64,000 nt of DNA from Microbacterium sp. LWH13-1.2 (GTDB taxonomy: Bacteria; Actinomycetota; Actinomycetes; Actinomycetales; Microbacteriaceae): NCBI RefSeq assembly GCF_038397735.1, contig NZ_CP151635.1, positions 1,550,001 through 1,614,000 of the forward strand, written 5' to 3'. Positions within the stretch are counted from its first letter, which is position 1. The number at the start of each line of letters is the position of its first letter. This document shows positions 1-7,652 of this stretch, piece after piece. The notes beneath the pieces are model-generated. The model saw nothing but the letters and a program-made list of their open reading frames with translations. It did not search any database and was not told the origin of the DNA. A program made the translations under genes and the position numbers.

Positions 1-136
1 CCTGGCGGATCGCGACGAGCTCGGCGATCCGAGCCGCCTGCGTGGGCTTGGTGCGTGCGCGCTCCGCCTGCGCGATGCGCCGGTCCAGGTCGGCGACGTC
101 GAGCAGGATGCGCTGGTGTTCTGGGCTGGCGTTCAC
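1..136 (-). CDS. C4-type zinc ribbon / coiled-coil protein, N-terminal fragment (window edge)
   Basis: Only the first 45 codons lie in the window; the gene continues beyond the left edge. It reads from a GTG at 136 as a charged, heptad-like helix (NASPEHQRILLDVADLD, then RRIAQAERAR). This is how the actinobacterial CT398-like proteins begin: a long coiled coil followed by a C-terminal four-cysteine zinc ribbon. The ribbon itself is outside the window, so the family call rests on the N-terminus alone. Function in this family is poorly known. It lies 34 bp downstream of the YchJ-like gene on the same strand and may be cotranscribed with it. Confidence 0.6.
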   Translation of the reverse strand, partial: MNASPEHQRILLDVADLDRRIAQAERARTKPTQAARIAELVAIRQ

Positions 137-170
137 GCTCTCAAATCTAGTCGCTGCACGGTCGCGTGCA

Positions 171-596
171 TCACCCGACCTGCCCGTCCAGGTACAGCCA
201 CGATCGCCCCTCCCGCACGAATCGGCTGCGCTCGCGCAGCGAACCGCGCTCGGCGCCCTCTCGGAAGAACGCCTCGAACTCGACGACGCCCTCACGATCG
301 AACGGACCGCCCGCGACGCGATCGACGATCACGAGCCGCTTCCAGACCAGGTCGTCGTCGAAGTCGATCGTCATCGGGCGTGTCGACTCATGCCAACTGG
401 CGCGGAGATACGACGCATCGTGCAGTGCGAAGGCCGTGAATCGCGACCGCATCAGACGCTCGGCCGTCGGGGCGGGAGACCCGGCGAGCAGCGGGCCGCA
501 GCATCCGCCGAAGACGTCACCCGAACCGCACGGACACCGACTCGCGTCGCCGGGGACATCACCGTCATCGACCGCCGTACTTCGCGCTCCCGTCAT
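171..596 (-). CDS. YchJ-like SEC-C motif protein (UPF0225)
   Basis: A 141-residue protein with an N-terminal SEC-C metal-binding motif (CPCGSGDVFGGCCGP, about residues 21-35). The YchJ signature RSRFTAFALHDASYLRASWH follows, then a compact alpha/beta domain ending in a W-Y-L strand. Proteins of this family are small cytoplasmic zinc proteins without an established reaction. The frame stays open upstream, but the ATG at 596 is chosen because it sits six bases after a TACGCT -10 element and because the conserved family sequence begins soon after it. The divergent neighbour is an aldo/keto reductase only 22 bp away. Confidence 0.8.
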   Translation of the reverse strand: MTGARSTAVDDGDVPGDASRCPCGSGDVFGGCCGPLLAGSPAPTAERLMRSRFTAFALHDASYLRASWHESTRPMTIDFDDDLVWKRLVIVDRVAGGPFDREGVVEFEAFFREGAERGSLRERSRFVREGRSWLYLDGQVG

Positions 597-618
597 GCCA
601 CAAGCGTACGCTGGCGGT
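597..618. promoter_or_regulatory. Symmetric bidirectional leaderless promoter
   Basis: The 22 bp between the two divergent ATGs contain the perfect 10-bp palindrome AGCGTACGCT (603-612). Read on either strand it supplies TACGCT, a TANNNT-type -10 hexamer, followed by exactly six bases and then ATG (596 on minus, 619 on plus). The two -10 hexamers share their central TA. Both genes would be transcribed as leaderless mRNAs from one symmetric element. This is inferred from spacing; start sites have not been mapped. Confidence 0.6.
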
Positions 619-1458
619 ATGACGGCTCTTCCTCGCTTCACCGCACACAACGGCTTCACGCTTCCCGCCCTCGGTTTCGGCACGTATGCCCTCGACGGCG
701 ATGCGGGAGCGGGCTCTGTGACCTCGGCTATCGGTGCGGGATACCGTCTTCTCGACTCGGCCTTCAACTACGAGAACGAGGGATCCGTCGGCCGTGGAGT
801 GCGCGCCGCCGAGGTCGACCGTGCCGAGATCATCATCACGACGAAGCTTCCCGGTCGTCATCACCCGCGCGAGAAGGCGCGCGCCAGCATCGAGGAGAGC
901 CGTTCGCGTCTCGGCGTCGATGCGATCGACCTGCACCTGATCCACTGGCCGAACCCGCACCAGGACGAGTACGTGCAGGCCTGGGAGGCACTGGTCGAGG
1001 CACAGCAGCGCGGCACGGTCAGGCAGATCGGCGTCTCGAACTTCCTCCCCGAGCACCTCGAGCGCATCGAGCGCGAGACCGGCGTGCGCCCGGTCGTGAA
1101 TCAGATCGAGGTCCACCCGTACTTCCCGCAGGACGAGCAGCTGGCGTATCACCGTGAGCACGGGATCATCACCGAGGCGTGGAGCCCGCTGGGACGAGCC
1201 AAGGAGCTGATCCAGGAGCGGGTGATCGGCGAGGTCGCCGCCGCGCACGGCATCTCCCCTGCACAGACCGTTCTGGCCTGGCACGTCGCCCGCGAGACGG
1301 TCGCGATCCCGAAGGCGTCGTCGCTCGAGCATCAGGCATCGAACCTCGCGGCCGGCGAGATCGTGCTCTCCGCCGCCGAGGTCGAGGCGATCACCGCGCT
1401 CGGACGCTCCGACGGGCGCCTCTTCGACGCCGACCCGGCCACGCACGAGGAGTCGTGA
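619..1458 (+). CDS. Aldo/keto reductase
   Basis: A 279-residue NADPH-dependent aldo/keto reductase, which reduces aldehydes or ketones in the cytoplasm on a (beta/alpha)8 barrel. The catalytic tetrad is visible: Asp in RLLDSA, Tyr in FNYENE, Lys in TTKLPG and His in LIHWP. The C-terminal cofactor region contains VAIPKASS. Length is typical of the AKR5-like bacterial group. ATG 619 directly follows the TACGCT element of the shared promoter, so translation is probably leaderless. The natural substrate cannot be told from sequence. Confidence 0.92.
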   Translation: MTALPRFTAHNGFTLPALGFGTYALDGDAGAGSVTSAIGAGYRLLDSAFNYENEGSVGRGVRAAEVDRAEIIITTKLPGRHHPREKARASIEESRSRLGVDAIDLHLIHWPNPHQDEYVQAWEALVEAQQRGTVRQIGVSNFLPEHLERIERETGVRPVVNQIEVHPYFPQDEQLAYHREHGIITEAWSPLGRAKELIQERVIGEVAAAHGISPAQTVLAWHVARETVAIPKASSLEHQASNLAAGEIVLSAAEVEAITALGRSDGRLFDADPATHEES

Positions 1459-1472
1459 TCGGGCCTCGCTCG

Positions 1473-1478
1473 TAGACT
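1473..1478 (+). promoter_or_regulatory. -10 element of leaderless promoter for the methyltransferase gene
   Basis: TAGACT lies seven bases before the ATG at 1486, with no Shine-Dalgarno sequence between. This is the actinobacterial leaderless arrangement. Confidence 0.5.
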
Positions 1479-1485
1479 GGCGGCC

Positions 1486-2421
1486 ATGCCCGTCATCGCA
1501 GGTATCCGCATCACTCCGGTGACGGCACGGGTGTATTTCGCCCTCCAGGCCCTCGCCGGCGGATTCTGGTGGATCGCGGTCCCGTTGTCGGAGGTGGTCC
1601 GTCATGCCACGCTCGGAGACCTTCCGGTCGCACCCGTGGCGATGCTCGACATCCCGCTCTTCGTCGTCGCGTCTGCGCTGGTCGCCGCCGGGGTCCGCTG
1701 GGCGCTCTGGGTGGTCGCGCCCTGGACGGCCCTGGTGGCGGCGGCGATGTGCGTCTATGCCACGGTCACCTCGCTCGCCGGATGGGGCGCCCTGCTGATG
1801 GTCGTCGCCGCCGGAGCGAGCATCGTGTCGGCGATCATCCTGCTCCTCGGCAGGGCTCCGGTGGAATGGATGGTCATCGGCCCGCTCGCGTTCCGGTCCG
1901 CCGATCGGGTCGGCACCGGGCGGCTGCTCGCCCGCACCGGTCTGCAGACGCTCTTCTTCTGGGGGACCTTCCTCCTGGCGATCCCCGTCGTCGTGTCGCT
2001 GGTCGAGGCGCGCTGGATGCTTCGCATCGACGTCCCCCTGGGCGTGCGGATCGCCGGAGGCGTGCTGCTCGTCTGCGCGACGGCCCTCGGGATCTGGTCG
2101 GCCGTGTCGATGTCGGTGAAGGGCGAGGGAACACCGCTTCCGTCGCAGATGGCGCGCCGACTCGTGATCTCCGGCCCCTACCGGTACGTGCGCAACCCGA
2201 TGGCCGTGGCAGGTATCGCACAGGGGGTCGCGGTAGGCCTGCTGCTCGGGTCGTGGATGGTCGTCGCTTACTCGCTGTTCGGTTCGATCCTCTGGAACAC
2301 GGTCGTCCGACCGCTCGAGGAGGCCGACCTGGAGTCCCGCTTCGGATCGGAGTTCGCCGCCTACCGCAGCCGCGTGGCGTGCTGGGTGCCCGTCAGACCC
2401 GTTGCGTCCCGAGCACTCTGA
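1486..2421 (+). CDS. Membrane isoprenylcysteine carboxyl methyltransferase-family protein
   Basis: A 311-residue integral membrane protein with about seven hydrophobic segments. The C-terminal third carries the ICMT/PEMT signature: LVISGPYRYVRNPM (SAM-binding GPYRYVRHP-type motif), then PLEEADLESRFGSEFAAYRSRV with the conserved E and Y near the end. Eukaryotic relatives methylate prenylated cysteine; bacterial relatives have mostly unknown small-molecule or lipid substrates. Its last 29 bp overlap the convergent regulator gene. Confidence 0.82.
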   Translation: MPVIAGIRITPVTARVYFALQALAGGFWWIAVPLSEVVRHATLGDLPVAPVAMLDIPLFVVASALVAAGVRWALWVVAPWTALVAAAMCVYATVTSLAGWGALLMVVAAGASIVSAIILLLGRAPVEWMVIGPLAFRSADRVGTGRLLARTGLQTLFFWGTFLLAIPVVVSLVEARWMLRIDVPLGVRIAGGVLLVCATALGIWSAVSMSVKGEGTPLPSQMARRLVISGPYRYVRNPMAVAGIAQGVAVGLLLGSWMVVAYSLFGSILWNTVVRPLEEADLESRFGSEFAAYRSRVACWVPVRPVASRAL

Positions 2422-3229
2422 GAAGCGCGAGCTTGCTCTCGGCATCGCTGCCGGGCGCGGCGGTCAGCACGATGAGCGCCTGCGACTCGTCTTCGGTGAA
2501 CAGCGCCTGGCAATCGACCTCGATCGGCCCGATCTCCGGGTGGATGAGAACCTTGTGGTCCTCGAAGCGCCTGCGCACCTCGTGCACGTCCCAGAGGTCG
2601 GCGAAATCGGCGCTGCGGGAAGAGAGCTCCCGGACGATGTCGCCGGCCCGCGAGCGCTCGCCGAGCGCCCCGTAAGCGGCCCGCAGCGACGCGACGAGCA
2701 CTCGGCTGTGCCGAGGATGGTCCTCCAGCGGGTACCGGCCGCGCTCCTCTTCGGGGTGCGCGAACCACCGGTAGATGCCGCTGCGCTCGATCCCCTCCAG
2801 GCCGCTGGCGTCTCCGAGCAGGGCACGCGCGGCGTCGTTCTGGATGAGCACCTCGTCGAGCACGGACACCACGAACGCCGGTGTGTCGTCGAGGCGATCC
2901 AGCACCCGGAGCATGCCGGGGTGCACATAGTCGGTGAACATCGTGCGATCGGGCGCGCTGTGCCCGCAGACCCGGTGCAGATAGTCGCGCTCATCCGGGG
3001 TGAGTCGCAGGGCCCTCGCCAGTGACGCGAGGATCTGCACGCTCGGCTGCGGCCCTCGCTGCTGCTCGAGACGGGCGTAGTAGTCGATCGACATCGCCGC
3101 CAGCTGCGCGACCTCTTCTCGACGGAGGCCCGGCGTGCGACGACGCGCGCCGGCGCCGAGGCCGACGTCCGACGGCTTCAGCTGCTCCCTGCGCCGCACG
3201 AGGAACTCTGCCAGTGCTTCTCTGTCCAC
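2393..3229 (-). CDS. XRE-family regulator with MmyB-like ligand-binding domain
   Basis: A 278-residue DNA-binding protein. An N-terminal XRE helix-turn-helix (about 30-80, with RRTPGLRREEVAQLAAMSIDYY and ARLEQQRGPQPS) is followed by a C-terminal MmyB-like PAS-fold domain (VVSVLDEVLIQNDAARALLGD and LIHPEIGPIEVDC). Actinobacterial regulators of this type usually repress a divergent oxidoreductase gene and respond to a small ligand. Here the neighbour is a short-chain dehydrogenase, and the shared intergenic region holds a perfect inverted repeat, so auto- and cross-regulation is likely. Confidence 0.9.
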   Translation of the reverse strand: MDREALAEFLVRRREQLKPSDVGLGAGARRRTPGLRREEVAQLAAMSIDYYARLEQQRGPQPSVQILASLARALRLTPDERDYLHRVCGHSAPDRTMFTDYVHPGMLRVLDRLDDTPAFVVSVLDEVLIQNDAARALLGDASGLEGIERSGIYRWFAHPEEERGRYPLEDHPRHSRVLVASLRAAYGALGERSRAGDIVRELSSRSADFADLWDVHEVRRRFEDHKVLIHPEIGPIEVDCQALFTEDESQALIVLTAAPGSDAESKLALLRVLGTQRV

Positions 3230-3257
3230 CTCTCGAGTATCCCGTGCGCGCCGACGG

Positions 3258-3286
3258 TGATCCAGGGATCGCGGATCCCTGGATCA
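3258..3286. promoter_or_regulatory. Operator candidate: perfect 13-bp inverted repeat
   Basis: TGATCCAGGGATC, spacer GCG, then its exact reverse complement GATCCCTGGATCA, placed 29 bp before the regulator start and 44 bp before the dehydrogenase start. Size and position fit a dimeric helix-turn-helix repressor, most likely the adjacent MmyB-like protein. It is not followed by a T-run and sits between divergent genes, so a terminator role is unlikely. Confidence 0.65.
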
Positions 3287-3329
3287 GCGCTCTCTGGTGA
3301 GCCGACGCCGTCGACCGAAGAGTGGAGGC

Positions 3330-4094
3330 ATGAACATCAGCGGAAACACCATCTTCATTCCCGGGGCGACCAGCGGCATCGGGCTCGCGCTCGCCCAGAA
3401 GTTCGCCGAGCGCGGCAACACGGTCATCGTCGGCGGACGCCGCACCGACCGGCTCGAACGGATCGCCGCCGAGAACCCCGGCATCGACACCGTCAGGATC
3501 GACACGACGGATGCCGACAGCATCCGCGCCGCGGCGCAGACCGTGCTCGCCGACCACCCGAGCCTCAACGTCGTCGTCACTATGGCGGGCATTATGCGCG
3601 CCGAGGATTGGACCACACCTGCCGGGTTCCTCGAGACTGCGGAGGCGACCGTCACCACGAATCTTCTCGGCCCGATCCGTCTCATCGCAGCCTTCATCGA
3701 GCACCTGCGCACGGTTCCCGACGCGACGATCATGACGGTCTCGTCAGGGCTGGCCTTCGCGCCTCTGCGCGTGACGCCGACCTACAACGCCACGAAGGCG
3801 GCGATCCACATGCTCAGCGAGTCGCTGCGCCTGCAGCTCGACGGCGGCACGGTGAAGGTACTGGAGCTCGAGCCGCCTGCCGTTCGCACGTCGCTCATGC
3901 CCGGTCAGGAATCCAGTGACTTCGCGATGCCGCTCGAGGACTTCGTCGACGAGGTCGTCGGGCTGATCGAGACGCAGCCGGACGCGACCGAGATCCAGGT
4001 CGAGAACGTGAAGTTCCTGCGCTACGGCGAAGCGCGGGGCGACTACGCCCAGGTCGTGGAGACACTCAACCGGCGCGACCCGCACGGGCACTGA
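3330..4094 (+). CDS. Short-chain dehydrogenase/reductase (DltE-like)
   Basis: A 254-residue classical SDR oxidoreductase. The Rossmann motif GATSGIG is at about 12-18, the structural motif is VTMAG, and the catalytic Ser (TVSSG), Tyr152 and Lys156 (YNATK) are in place. The ATG at 3330 is preceded by AGTGGAGG, a good ribosome site, which rules out the longer in-frame start at 3297. It is transcribed divergently from the MmyB-like regulator across the palindromic operator. The substrate is unknown. Confidence 0.9.
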   Translation: MNISGNTIFIPGATSGIGLALAQKFAERGNTVIVGGRRTDRLERIAAENPGIDTVRIDTTDADSIRAAAQTVLADHPSLNVVVTMAGIMRAEDWTTPAGFLETAEATVTTNLLGPIRLIAAFIEHLRTVPDATIMTVSSGLAFAPLRVTPTYNATKAAIHMLSESLRLQLDGGTVKVLELEPPAVRTSLMPGQESSDFAMPLEDFVDEVVGLIETQPDATEIQVENVKFLRYGEARGDYAQVVETLNRRDPHGH

Positions 4095-4121
4095 TCCGGC
4101 CGGGCGGTCGACCGGGGGCGA

Positions 4122-5012
4122 TCAGATCGCCGCGTCGACCGCCTGCTGCGCGGTCGTGTGCGTGAACTCGAAGCCCGATCTCTCGAGGGCCGTCGGTCGC
4201 ACGTCCGCATCCGACAGAAGCAGCGAGTCCGCGGCGGATCGGCTCAGCGCGAGACGGAGCGCGAAGCTCGGCGCGGGGATCCAGAACGGGCGACGCATCC
4301 TCTTCGCGAGCGCCCGACCGATGTCGTTCGCCGACGCGCGTGTGGGACCGGTGAAGTTGACGGGGCCTTCGAGACGGGCGTCGATCACGTGACGGATGCC
4401 GCGTACCTCGTCGTCGAGCGAGATCCAGGGCCAGATCTGGGTGCCGCGGCCGATCGGGCCGGCCACACCGAAGCGGGTCAGCTGGATCAGCGGCTTGAGC
4501 ACACCCCGACGGTGGATGATCGGGGCAGTGCGCAGTAGCGCGACCCTGGTCTGCTCGCCCGCGCGCTGCGCCTCCTGCTCCCACCGGACGCAGAGCTGTG
4601 CGAGGAACGTGTCACCCGCGAGCGACTCCTCGGTCAGAGTCTCCCCCGGCGCCGAGCCGTAATAGCCGACGGCGGATGCCGAGACGAGCGCCGGAGCGTC
4701 GTCACGCAGCGTGCGCACGGCGGTCGCGAGCGTACGCGTCGTCGTGAGGCGGGATTCGACGAGCTCGCGGCGATACCGGCGCGTCCAGGGTAGTCTGCCG
4801 ACGCTCGCGCCGCCGAGAGCGACGACGGCGTCCGCCCCCGCCAGGACGTCAGGGTCGAGCTCCCGCTCACCGGGCGACCATTCGACCTCGGAAGGCGCAC
4901 GAGGCGTCCGGCGCACCAGAGTCGTCACCTCCACGCCGTCGGCGCGGAGTGATGAAACGAGCGCTGTGCCGATCAGACCCGATGCACCGCTGATCACGAT
5001 CCGCTGCGCCAT
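4122..5012 (-). CDS. TIGR01777-family NAD(P)-binding epimerase (YfcH-like)
   Basis: A 296-residue extended-SDR protein. It has an N-terminal GASGLIG nucleotide-binding loop (9-15), SASAVGYYGS with the YfcH/SulA-type YYG motif, and a C-terminal DUF1731 segment (WIPAPSFALRLALS...SDADVRPTALERSGFEF). The biochemical role of bacterial members is unclear. It starts at ATG 5012 behind GAGGGAG and ends 27 bp from the convergent dehydrogenase. Confidence 0.88.
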   Translation of the reverse strand: MAQRIVISGASGLIGTALVSSLRADGVEVTTLVRRTPRAPSEVEWSPGERELDPDVLAGADAVVALGGASVGRLPWTRRYRRELVESRLTTTRTLATAVRTLRDDAPALVSASAVGYYGSAPGETLTEESLAGDTFLAQLCVRWEQEAQRAGEQTRVALLRTAPIIHRRGVLKPLIQLTRFGVAGPIGRGTQIWPWISLDDEVRGIRHVIDARLEGPVNFTGPTRASANDIGRALAKRMRRPFWIPAPSFALRLALSRSAADSLLLSDADVRPTALERSGFEFTHTTAQQAVDAAI

Positions 5013-5025
5013 GACTGCTCCCTCT

Positions 5026-5067
5026 GTCCGTCTCCCGGCTCGTCCGTCTCCCGGCTCGTCCGTCTCC
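5026..5067. repeat. 16-bp tandem repeat, about 2.6 copies
   Basis: GTCCGTCTCCCGGCTC occurs exactly at 5026-5041 and 5042-5057, then its first ten bases again at 5058-5067. It lies just upstream of the epimerase start on the minus strand. No function is evident. Confidence 0.75.
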
Positions 5068-5097
5068 GCGAGTCTGTCACGTCCGGTGCCTCCTCGC

Positions 5098-5175
5098 GAT
5101 GTCCGCAGCCGCGGGTAGCGTCCTCGGATGACCGAAGATGTCCGCGGCCGCGGGTAGCGTCCTCGGGTGACCGAA
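5098..5175 (+). repeat. 39-bp tandem duplication carrying promoter and start codon
   Basis: Copy 1 is 5098-5136 and copy 2 is 5137-5175, differing at two positions. Each copy contains TAGCGT, six bases (CCTCGG), then a start codon and the codons ACC GAA: ATG at 5128 in copy 1, GTG at 5167 in copy 2. A leaderless promoter together with the first codons of the gene has therefore been duplicated in tandem. Confidence 0.85.
5128..5157 (+). other. Nine-codon upstream ORF created by the tandem duplication
   Basis: From ATG 5128 the duplicated start encodes MTEDVRGRG and stops at a TAG that is itself part of the downstream TAGCGT -10 element. If the first promoter copy is active it yields a leadered transcript with this short ORF before the main GTG start. 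Functional significance is not known. Confidence 0.4.
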
Positions 5176-6000
5176 TCCGTGCAGTCGTGGTGGGCGAGAC
5201 GCCAGTTCTCGCGCGGACGCGACGTGCCCTATGAGAAGGGCACCTACCGAGCGGCCTGGGCCGCGTATCCCGAGCTGATCCGCCAGTATCATCCCGAGCT
5301 CAATCACGGGATAGCACTGTCGCAGGTGCCGCTCGCAGCCGACGTGCTGCTCTGCTGGGAGTGCCGTATGGGTCACCGCTTCGCGGCCACGCCCACCGAA
5401 CAGCGCGAGCGTCCAGGACGGGTGCGCCGGCAGTCGTCGTGGTGCCCGGAGTGCTCGGCTCTCGCGCGACCGCAGCCGGTGATCCTCGGCGAAGCCCGCG
5501 CGATCCCGAGGCGGCCGAAGCCGCCCACGACGCTGTGCGCGAAGACCCCCGACCTTCCGACCGGCGAGGCGTTCCTGAGCGTGTGCGCACCGGCACCGGC
5601 ATCCGCCGCCGAGGCGAAGCTGCGCGCGGCGCTCGAATCCCGGCTCCGCGTCACCACGGGGGTCAACGCCGTCAAGGTCTCCCGGCCGTTCTTCCGGCAC
5701 ACCGAGGTCTGGCCCGACATCCTCCTGCCCGAGCTGCGGGTCGCGATCGAATACGACACGGTCGGCCGACACGGGCTCGAGCACGTCGGCAAGCGCCAGG
5801 ACGCCGACCTGCGCAAAGATCGGGCTCTGCGAGCCGCCGACTGGGAGGTCATGCGCATCCGCATCGGAAAGCTCGAGCCGCTGGGGCCGCACGACCTGCA
5901 GATAGCGTCCTTCACGCCGCGCAGTGTGGACCGTGTGATCGACATACTGCGCGATATCCGCGGGTCGCTGCTGGTGGACGCCTACCTCATCGACGGCTGA
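5167..6000 (+). CDS. Zinc-ribbon protein with PD-(D/E)XK nuclease-like domain
   Basis: A 277-residue protein with two recognisable parts. The N-terminal half has the substrate-recognition style WARRQFSRGRDVPYEKGTY and a zinc ribbon (CWECRMGHRF, then WCPECS) of the DUF4379 type. The C-terminal half resembles very-short-patch-repair and DUF559 nucleases: E in AEAKLRAALESRL, PDILLPELRVAIEYD supplying Asp and Glu-x-Asp, and a following RKDRALRAADWEVMRIR. A DNA-cleaving or DNA-binding role is inferred; no restriction or defence partner is adjacent. The GTG start lies six bases after a TAGCGT element. Confidence 0.7.
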   Translation: MTESVQSWWARRQFSRGRDVPYEKGTYRAAWAAYPELIRQYHPELNHGIALSQVPLAADVLLCWECRMGHRFAATPTEQRERPGRVRRQSSWCPECSALARPQPVILGEARAIPRRPKPPTTLCAKTPDLPTGEAFLSVCAPAPASAAEAKLRAALESRLRVTTGVNAVKVSRPFFRHTEVWPDILLPELRVAIEYDTVGRHGLEHVGKRQDADLRKDRALRAADWEVMRIRIGKLEPLGPHDLQIASFTPRSVDRVIDILRDIRGSLLVDAYLIDG

Positions 6001-6008
6001 GGGCCGCG

Positions 6009-6416
6009 CTACGCTCCGTCGATCTCGTGCTCGATCTCGCGCACGACCGCGTCCCACTCGGATCTCAGGAACCTCGCGTCGCCCGCGGCGACGATCTGCG
6101 CGTTGTCGTTCGGCCCGACCTCGGGGCGCATCGTCAGCCCTCCGACATCGAGACTGGGAATGCTCCGCCGGATGCACTCGACACTGCCGCGCACGAGCAG
6201 GTCAGCGGTCTGCTCGGGAGACGTCGCGGCACCGATGATGGCGTCGTCATGAGCGATGAGTATGGCCCTCCACACGGGCTGTCGGGCGTCCGGGTCGAGC
6301 GTGTACTGCATCAGCCCCTGGGGCGCCGCCTCGACCATGATCACGATCGAACCGTCGATCGGCTGCTCCACACCTGCAAATCCACCCATGACGGCCCCAG
6401 ACCCGGACGTCCCCAC
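6009..6416 (-). CDS. Hypothetical acidic protein
   Basis: A 135-residue protein of no recognised family. It is acidic, has no membrane segment, and reads like a folded alpha/beta protein (GSIVIMVEAAPQGLMQYTL, AILIAHDDAIIGAATS, IEHEIDGA at the end). The start is uncertain: GTG 6416 gives the full frame, ATG 6389 would remove nine residues, and neither has a clear ribosome site. It converges on the nuclease-like gene with an 8-bp gap. Confidence 0.55.
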   Translation of the reverse strand: MGTSGSGAVMGGFAGVEQPIDGSIVIMVEAAPQGLMQYTLDPDARQPVWRAILIAHDDAIIGAATSPEQTADLLVRGSVECIRRSIPSLDVGGLTMRPEVGPNDNAQIVAAGDARFLRSEWDAVVREIEHEIDGA

Positions 6417-6461
6417 GTCCGCTATCCGCTCAGGCTACTGCGAAAATCGCGCCGCGATCGC

Positions 6462-6491
6462 CTTACGGCACGGCGATCTCGACCGATATCT
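6462..6491 (+). promoter_or_regulatory. Possible flagellar-type promoter of the AAA ATPase gene
   Basis: CTTAC (6462-6466), 14 bases, then GACCGATATCT (6481-6491). The spacing equals that of the fliC and flgN promoters, and the -10 shares the CGATA core with the six flagellar promoters of this window; the -35 matches GTTAC at four of five bases. It is a weaker match than the six, so it is a suggestion only. Confidence 0.35.
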
Positions 6492-6517
6492 ACAACGGGG
6501 AGCGAAGGAGGAGGACC

Positions 6518-7606
6518 TTGACCAGCACCTACATCGAGACGGGTGGACATGTCCGTGTCTACGACGACGCCGTCCGCACGCATCAGGTGTTCCCTCTCGG
6601 CACCTACCGGGTGCATTTCACCTCGAAAGAGGGCTTCAGCCTCATCAAGATCGACGACCTCACCGTCGGCACCGAGCGCGTCTACGGCGGTCGCGACAGG
6701 AAGGTCGACAAGATCTTCCGCTCCTATGCGCTCACCGACCGCAGTCTGGGAGTGATGCTGTCGGGCGACAAGGGCATCGGCAAGACGCTCTTCCTGCGCA
6801 TGGTCGCCGAGGAGGCCCGTGAGCAGTGCCTTCCTGTGGTGATCGTCTCGGAGGACAACGACGGCATCGTCGAGTTCCTCGACACGCTCGACGAGTGCCT
6901 GATCATCTTCGACGAGTTCGAGAAGATCTTCCCCGCCGGCCGCCGCGGCGGTGGAGACGGAAGCAACAGGCAGAACCAGTTCCTGTCGCTGTTCGACGGA
7001 CTCTCGTCTGTGAAGCGCATCTACTGCCTCACGGTGAACGACATCACCGACGTCAGCACGTACATCGTCAACCGGCCAGGACGATTCCACTACCACATGC
7101 GCTTCGAGTACCCGGGGCCGGACGAGGTCAGGCAGTATCTGATCGACCAGGCGCCGAACGCCAACCCGGACGAGATCGAGAACGTGGCGCTGTTCTCACG
7201 CCGCGCGCGACTCAACTACGACCACCTCCGAGCCATCGCGTTCGAGCTCGAGCAGCCGGACACGCTCTTCTCGGAGATCGTCGAAGACCTGAACATCAAG
7301 TCGGTCGAGCCGAGCACCTACCGCATCGAGGCCCGGTTCCCCGACGGGAAGGTCTGGTCGGACGAGGTCGAGATGAATCTCTTCGAGCGCGGAGACGTCG
7401 GGCGCACCTATGAACTGCGCAACTCGACGCGCTCGATCTTCGCGTCGTTCGTGCCGAAGGATCTCATCTTCGAGCCGGACGGCAGCATCTTCGTGCCGAT
7501 CCACAAGCTCGACCTTCTCGACGACGAAGACGAAGAGCCCGAGGTATACCCCACCACGGTCAGCCTGATCCTGGTCGGGCAGGCCAGCTACGGCTTCGGT
7601 CTCTGA
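6518..7606 (+). CDS. Orphan AAA-family ATPase
   Basis: A 362-residue ATPase. The N-terminal ~75 residues look beta-rich (PLGTYRVHFTSKEGFSLIKI). The AAA core has Walker A GDKGIGKT, Walker B CLIIFDEFEKIF, sensor-1 LTVND and an arginine-finger-like NRPGRF. A beta-rich acidic tail follows (about 270-362). The style resembles AAA proteins of large phages, but no phage gene is nearby and codon usage matches the neighbours. The start is TTG 6518, supported by a very strong Shine-Dalgarno (AAGGAGGAGG) seven bases upstream. The role is unknown; the position beside the sigma factor and the promoter suggest a possible link to motility. Confidence 0.75.
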   Translation: MTSTYIETGGHVRVYDDAVRTHQVFPLGTYRVHFTSKEGFSLIKIDDLTVGTERVYGGRDRKVDKIFRSYALTDRSLGVMLSGDKGIGKTLFLRMVAEEAREQCLPVVIVSEDNDGIVEFLDTLDECLIIFDEFEKIFPAGRRGGGDGSNRQNQFLSLFDGLSSVKRIYCLTVNDITDVSTYIVNRPGRFHYHMRFEYPGPDEVRQYLIDQAPNANPDEIENVALFSRRARLNYDHLRAIAFELEQPDTLFSEIVEDLNIKSVEPSTYRIEARFPDGKVWSDEVEMNLFERGDVGRTYELRNSTRSIFASFVPKDLIFEPDGSIFVPIHKLDLLDDEDEEPEVYPTTVSLILVGQASYGFGL

Positions 7607-7652
7607 GCGGAGGCCGACGGGGCGGATGCCGAGGACCGCGCGGCGCGTGCGG

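Noticed and set aside
5026..5067. Tandem 16-bp repeat considered as a CRISPR array
   Set aside because: Copies are directly adjacent with no spacers and only 2.6 units; no cas genes.
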